From Nepenthes gracilis (taxonomy: Eukaryota; Streptophyta; Magnoliopsida; Caryophyllales; Nepenthaceae): a stretch of 64,000 nt of DNA. Below, one piece after another: positions 58,623 through 64,000 of this stretch (positions within the stretch are counted from its first letter, which is position 1; each line of letters begins with the position of its first letter). A program made the position numbers and the translations under genes. The notes beneath the pieces were generated by a model. It had not been told where the DNA came from. It ran no database searches and saw nothing but the letters and a program-made list of their open reading frames with translations. Location of the stretch: the NCBI GenBank assembly GCA_033239525.1, contig BSYO01000009.1, positions 16,079,299-16,143,298 on the forward strand, given 5' to 3'.

Positions 58623-60199
58623 GAAAAATTGTTCTAGAAGACTGGTCTGTAGGCCACCCGCTGTTCGCCAACACTTCCAACATCCGTATCAAAACACAAA
58701 AAATGGCACCATTTTTTAAAATGACCCTCCAACAATGAATACTTCTGATCCAAAATATGAAAAAAGGTTTAAACCTACTAAATCTAAAAAAGTGACATGT
58801 AAGATAAACTAAAAACTCAATAAGTAAACACATAGTATAAAAATAAGCGTGAGTCATTAAAATATGCAAAGAAATAATGAGCCAAAAGTCAACAATAAAT
58901 CTCACTGACTAGAGAAAATATATAAAGGACAGTTTACACGTTGTAGTATAAATACGGTTATATTCAACTATTCAAAACTCATGAATAGTTTGTCTATATA
59001 TCATCCATATAAATTGGCACTTGCCCGCAATTATTACCCATAAATGGATTTTGATACGATCTTATCTTATTCTTAATATATTTTGGTATGAAATAATATA
59101 TCTCGTCAATTCTTTATGATAATTTATTTAAAAGAAACATGTGAAAATCACTAGAAACATGTACATTGTTAAGAATTTTGAAATCAAAGGCATAATTTTA
59201 ATAAGTGTAGAGTTTTAAAAGATTCTTGCAAAATAAAGGACATGCATGAAATCATTATTCTTCAAACTTTAGAAGTTCAAAAATTTTTCAATGAAGTTTG
59301 ATTTTTTTTATGAATATCGACAATATAATTTAAAATTTCAGAAAACGTATAAAAAATGACATGTATGAGATAAACATCGAAAGAAATATGGATACACTTG
59401 AATAAAATATAAGGATATGGAATCTCAAATTTTGGACAATCATGAAGAAAAAATTTAAAAATTTCTTCAAAAAGACAAATAATTAGACTTAAAATTTACT
59501 TACCGTCACTTAAATTCTAAAAATCCGTCAAGGTTTGGCTCCAACATCTCATTCATCTTCTCCTTTTTCTCTATTCTCCTCTTTTTTTTCTCTCTTCTCT
59601 ATGGAATTAGTGGAAAATGAACTAAAAATTGCCTAAATTCTATTTCATACATAGGCCGGCACAAGTATGTTAGTCCTATGCCCATCAGGCTTATACGTCA
59701 ACTTTAGCCTACAAAAAAAGATCCCCTCATGTACACATCAGACATGGTCCATGCTACTAGACATGCATGAGTATCTTTTATACACACTTTAGGTGCATCT
59801 ATAAGACTCTATACATGTGTGAGCTCCTCTCCTACTCCGCTCATGCTAAACTTGTATTGGTATCGTTGCATGAGCGCGGCACCTATGCCCATCGGGTGCC
59901 AAACTCAATAATCTAATACTTAGGAGCTTATCCAAACTCATAATTAACTTTAATAATTTAATTAATTATTTAATTTAAACATCATTTATTAAGTTCTTAC
60001 TTGGATCTCACATTTTTTTTCATACCTTAAATAATAAAGAAATGTAGATACTTTTGTCTAAATTTCATCTTCATTCTCTCATGTAACTTTCTTTAAATAA
60101 AGGTTCATCGACAACACTTTGACCAAATGAATAACTTTTATGTAGAGCACTAGATCTTACCGTCAAAAAATCTAAATTTGTTCTCCAATATATATCAAA
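58623..60199. other. Intergenic or decayed element DNA
   Basis: No gene recognised. A GC-richer stretch (59640-59920) has short frames only. It lies on the downstream side of the integrase remnant and could be its old 3' untranslated region. Confidence 0.4.
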
Positions 60200-61290
60200 T
60201 CTACATTAATCTTCAAAGGCTAATGCTCTATTATATGTGAAGGGCCATAAGCATACTTTTGGAGTATATATACATGAAACTCATTATGAAAATTTAACAA
60301 ATTAGTAGATAAGACTAATTTATATGTTACTTCTATAATTTTATCAAAAAGTTTTACAGTAATATGAACATTAGTTTTAACTTTCCTTTTACTTCAAAAC
60401 CTAAAACTCCCTTAGATGGATATTCTTTCAAGAACACATAATCTCTAATTCCAAAACCTAGCTCAGATCTCTTGTGATCTGTGTAATTCTTTTTGCCGGC
60501 TTTGAGTAGCTTAGAGTTGTTCGAGGATGAAATAGATCTTCTCCATTGTTTCTTAAATCACATCTGGCCTCAAAAGTCACTGATTTCTAATTTTTTCCTA
60601 ACTTATTAGGGAAAGACATTTTCTCTCATAAAACGCTTCAAAAGATATCACATCGATACTTGTTGATCAATAACTGTTATAGGCAAGTTAGGCAAATGGA
60701 AAATGGTCATTTCAACTTCCTTGTCCAGAATGGAAGTTCTCAACATATCCTATAAAATTCAAACTGTCTAATTCGACTATTTGTTCATTTATGAATGAAA
60801 CACCATCCATCTTTTAGAATGAACTTTCTCAAAATATGGATACAAACCTTAAATCTCGAACAAATACAACCGAATCTAGTTCCATTTGAAATCTTATTAT
60901 CTTATTAATATTCAACATCGCCAAGTGATATATCGAGAATGTGAACCTAATGGTAATAAAATGTGTTGTTTTCATCAATCAATATATAACCATCCACACT
61001 GTATTATGTTTTTTGGACGTCCTAGGCAATCCTATCACAAAACTCATAATTATATATTCTTATTTTTAACTAAGAACTAGCATTAATTGCAAAGCATTTG
61101 ATAACTTATTATGTTTAATTTTCACTTGTTGGCAAATTATACATTTTTTCACATAAACCAACATTTTCTCTCTATATTTCTCTAACAAAATGTCTTCTAC
61201 AAGCATTTAAACATCTTATTTATTTTCAAGTGGTCGTATACTTTAATCGATGGATTTTATTAAAAATTTCTTTCTTTAGTTTCTTAACAT
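60200..61290 (-). pseudogene. Chromovirus-type Ty3/gypsy integrase remnant
   Basis: Read on the minus strand with many frame changes, the order is right for a chromovirus integrase. First comes a zinc-finger end, VKKCIICQQVKIKHNK (about 61130-61180). Then IIMSFVIGLPRTS (about 61020-61055), where the family has ITMDFV.GLPR.S, so the catalytic Asp is gone. Then ISFEAFYERKCLSLI (about 60600-60650), like the family's EALYGRKCRSP. Then RQKNYTDHKRSELGF (about 60450), and HNEFHVYILQKYAYGPSHII (about 60230-60290), close to the HNVFHVS.LRKY.PDPSHV end. Stops are frequent; no protein can come from it. The last motifs suggest the Tekay/Del group. Confidence 0.75.
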
Positions 61291-62635
61291 TTGATAAGCA
61301 AATGTAATCTTGAAGCCATAAAACTCTATCTGCATGAAAAAAATTTTTTTCCTTGATTCTTAACATTAGACCTTAGGTACACACAAAGTACGTAAATGGT
61401 AATAGTGTCCATTGATGACCATGCCCATTCAACTACAAGGTCAAGGGATGATAACCTAGTCACTTAGTTAGCAAGCTCATGTATTAATTCAAAGTCTGAT
61501 ATCAAAAGCAATTGCAAACTTAGAATGCTTTGGAGCTTGGGCGCTCAAGTCTCAAACAAATCCAACTTTGACAAATAGTAAATTGTGTAATTGATACGAT
61601 GCAACTATTGACTATAATAGTAGTAACACATTGGACTACTAAACCTCAAGATATACCTATATCGATTTGAACTAGGTCAGTGGCATGATTCGCCAAATGG
61701 AATTCTAAACACCCTAACAAAAATAGTTCAATGTTCTAGTCGGAAGGTTCATATGATAACTCAAAAAACGGAATGTAAAGATATAAGTTCAATATGGATA
61801 TAAGATTTTCTTATAGTTTAAACTAACACTAAAAAAGTAACATAGCAAAATGCTATACAGTGGAACGAAAATGACCAAAAGGCACCTCATGGCACATGAG
61901 TCAAGCCTTAATGACATTTTTTCAATCCTCGTTCCCATGAGCAACACAGACATCTGAGAGCTCCTCTGTTGCGTTGGCCCCAACAACAAAGGCCCTCCCC
62001 TCGGCAATAACAACTCTTGCTTGAGTAAGTCTCTATGGCCAATCACCTTCTCTTCTTTCAAGAAAGAGTAGTAGGGAGGGTCAAGGCTGTAGCGGCATCA
62101 TCCCCGGTGCCATGGGATCATTTTGTCCTCCTTCAAATGTCCCCAATCGAGAGCAAGCTAACATGCTTTGCAATGTCAAGACACTGCCAAAACATTGATT
62201 CATCCAACAAACAACGCATTGCACAGCCTCCAAGGTCTAACGGTCTCTTTAATGGCACGTAAATTATCAGGCACCAGCTTTTGCCGTTTAAAGAGGACCT
62301 ACAAATAGTAATATAGTGTGCCAATGGAGAAAAAGCTCTGTCCCCTAAAAGAGCAATTTCAAAGCAAAGTTCTTGGGTTGGACAACTCAATGTGTGATTC
62401 CTTTGAGACATCGATGTATATGTAAAAGAAATTTGTTTGATATCGAAGTTGGCAATTGTAGAATAGTGTTGGGTAGCCATGCCCTCAGATCTATCCAGAA
62501 AAAAATAAAGTGAAGTCATCTAATGAGTTGTTCAACTGCAATTAAGATATTTCAAATAGAACTAACGTAGAATAACAAGTCACACAAACTCCCTTAAGGC
62601 TTGAATTCAACCCTTGGTGGTGAGGAGTTGCTGAT
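61291..62635 (-). other. Unassigned region with two small minus-strand frames
   Basis: Two frames (61789-62061 and 62133-62519, minus) are GC-richer than the flanks. Both contain the word CAMRCLL, and the second ends DIAKHVSLLSIGDI. I recognise no family. They could be a decayed gene or a captured fragment inside the old element; gag, protease and reverse transcriptase of the chromovirus should be here but are not seen. Confidence 0.25.
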
Positions 62636-62903
62636 AGGTTCAACAAAAATTTGAGCTAACCCAAATTTATTGGCCTTGGATTTAAATCAAGATGATAGAT
62701 CTAGGTTATCTAAGATTCAACTATCAATTGCCTGGTTCAGAGGCTAAGTCACCATTAATTAGCTCATATTTGAAGGCTTCAATAATAAGTTTTATGACCA
62801 ATTAACTAAGTGTTCAGGTGATAGAGTTACAAAATAACTAAAAGTGTTATGATATGGCTATACTAGATGTAAGTTGGTGAGGGTATGTCAAAAAGGGTAT
62901 GTT
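62636..62903. repeat. Repeat family R, copy 2
   Basis: Starts GGTTCAACAAAAATTTGAGC and runs through GGCCTTGGATTTAAAT, GATGATAGATCTAGGTTAT, GTCACCATTAATTAGCTC and GTTTTATGACCAA to GGCTATACTAGATG. Copy 3 follows directly, so the two form a tandem pair of about 290-base units. Confidence 0.8.
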
Positions 62904-62925
62904 AAGGAAGAGTGGTGAGGGGTTC

Positions 62926-63180
62926 AACAAAAGTTTCAGCTAACCCAAATCTATTGGCCTTGGATTTAAATTAAGATGATAGATCTAGGTTATCCAAGAT
63001 TCAACTATCAATCACTTGGTCCAGGAGCCAAGTCACCATTAATTAGCTCATATTTCAAGGTTTCATTGATAAGTTTTATGACCAAGTAACTAAGTGTTTA
63101 GGTGGCAGAGCTATTGAATAATTGAAAGAGTTATGATGTGGCTATACTAGGTGCAAGTTGGTGAGGATATATCATAAAAT
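62926..63180. repeat. Repeat family R, copy 3
   Basis: Nearly the same order of words as copy 2 (GGTTCAACAAAAGTTTCAGC to GGCTATACTAGGTG). It then goes on to TTTTTACGTGGAAAAC and CACTATATAAAATTATC, which look like a TATA and leader region of an LTR. Confidence 0.8.
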
Positions 63181-63269
63181 GTACAATAATTTTTACGTGG
63201 AAAACTTTTATAAGTTCACGGGAAAAATCCACCAATAGATCCACTATATAAAATTATCAAACTTAGAAA

Positions 63270-63960
63270 TAGAATATTTAACCCTCCATTTATAGTTCAC
63301 TCTCTCTCTTTTTGGAGCTCTTTATTTTATTGACTTATTAGTAAGAAGAATCACACAGTCCTTTTATCATAATGTGCTACTATAACATTGGTCATAGATT
63401 CCATCTAATTCCATCTAGGTGCCACAGGTAACCCTAGAAGATGATACATGCCAACCGTTGATCAATCCAAAGATATCTAATCTTTTAATAAACCGTTCAA
63501 AACTACCCATTGAATTCATGTTTATAATTATGATAGTTGAATTATTAAATTAAGAAGATATATTCTAATATCAAAACTCAAATCGAGGATATATCAAAAG
63601 AGTTTGTTAAGCAAAGTGGATTGTCTAACATACCCTCCATTTATAGCTGATTTTTGGAGCTCTTGATATTAACTTATTAGTAAGAAGAATAGTCACAAAG
63701 GTTAATCAAAGAAGTTAACCCTAGAAGATGAAATAATAATCTTTTTAAAAATGAAAACTAATGAACTCACGTTTATAATTATGATAGTTGAATTCTTAAA
63801 TTAAGAAGATATATTCTAATATCAAAACTCAAATCATCAAATGGTTAACATAGTTTACTAAGTCATATTTATAGTCATAAAGGTTAATCATGAAGATAAT
63901 AACTTTTAAAAAATAAGTCGATTACTTAGTAATTGTCTATAACTATCCAGAAGGAAAATG
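63270..63960. repeat. Further tandem duplication at the right edge
   Basis: CCTCCATTTATAG, TTTGGAGCTCTT and CTTATTAGTAAGAAGAAT occur near 63281-63345 and again near 63638-63690. TTTATAATTATGATAGTTGAAT with AGATATATTCTAATATCAAA occurs near 63521-63580 and again near 63771-63830. The end of the window cuts the region. No gene. Confidence 0.7.
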
Positions 63961-64000
63961 ATCAGTTACGAAATGTTATTTAATGGACCCCATAACAAGC

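Noticed and set aside
57799..58627. Target duplication around the copia LTR at 57804
   Set aside because: The flanks CTTTC and GAAAA do not match in direct orientation.

Overview
This window looks like nuclear DNA of a flowering plant. Three things show it: an alpha-expansin gene with the usual plant three-exon layout, a plant-type C2H2 zinc-finger gene with two QALGGH fingers and an EAR motif, and dense LTR-retrotransposon sequence of plant lineages (Ty3/gypsy Tat-like, Ty3/gypsy chromovirus, Ty1/copia). The host background is very AT-rich. The transposons stand out as GC-richer blocks. I do not assign a species.

Only two host genes look intact. One is an intronless zinc-finger repressor-type gene (22399-23148, +). 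The other is an alpha-expansin (48643-51305, -; three exons, deduced 256 residues), which lacks a cysteine-containing stretch that alpha-expansins normally have. A 21-residue signal-peptide-like ORF with its own TATA-like box (20010-20075, +) may be the remains or first exon of a small secreted-protein gene.

The rest is a transposon graveyard. Element 1 (5757-16260, gag-pol on the minus strand) and element 2 (28891-40317, minus strand, 5-bp target duplication CCTAT) are large Tat-type gypsy elements. Both have broken gag and pol. Both carry an extra gene between pol and the 3' LTR that reads in the opposite direction (+). The two copies share its layout: a conserved N-terminal domain, a 76-80 bp GT-AG intron directly before a coiled-coil exon, an AATAAA signal, and then a tandem-repeat array. 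This antisense gene is the most interesting system in the window.

Three solo LTRs with matching 5-bp target duplications are delimited: 25670-26968 (same family as element 1, GAAAT), 27406-28211 (copia type, AAAAC; a paralogous empty site lies near 46.5 kb) and 44441-45340 (gypsy type, AGAGT). A copia-type LTR without a clear duplication lies at 57804-58622. A GC-rich block at 16750-17965, with two minisatellites and a TATA box, looks like the LTR of another gypsy family.

The right end (53.8-64 kb) is a decayed nest. It holds a gag fragment on the plus strand (about 56.0-56.3 kb), a chromovirus-type integrase remnant on the minus strand (60.2-61.3 kb), and copies of one repeat family at 53.85, 62.64 and 62.93 kb. 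The stretches between are AT-rich, with microsatellites and a few hairpin MITE candidates. I saw no rRNA, tRNA, CRISPR or organelle-derived features.
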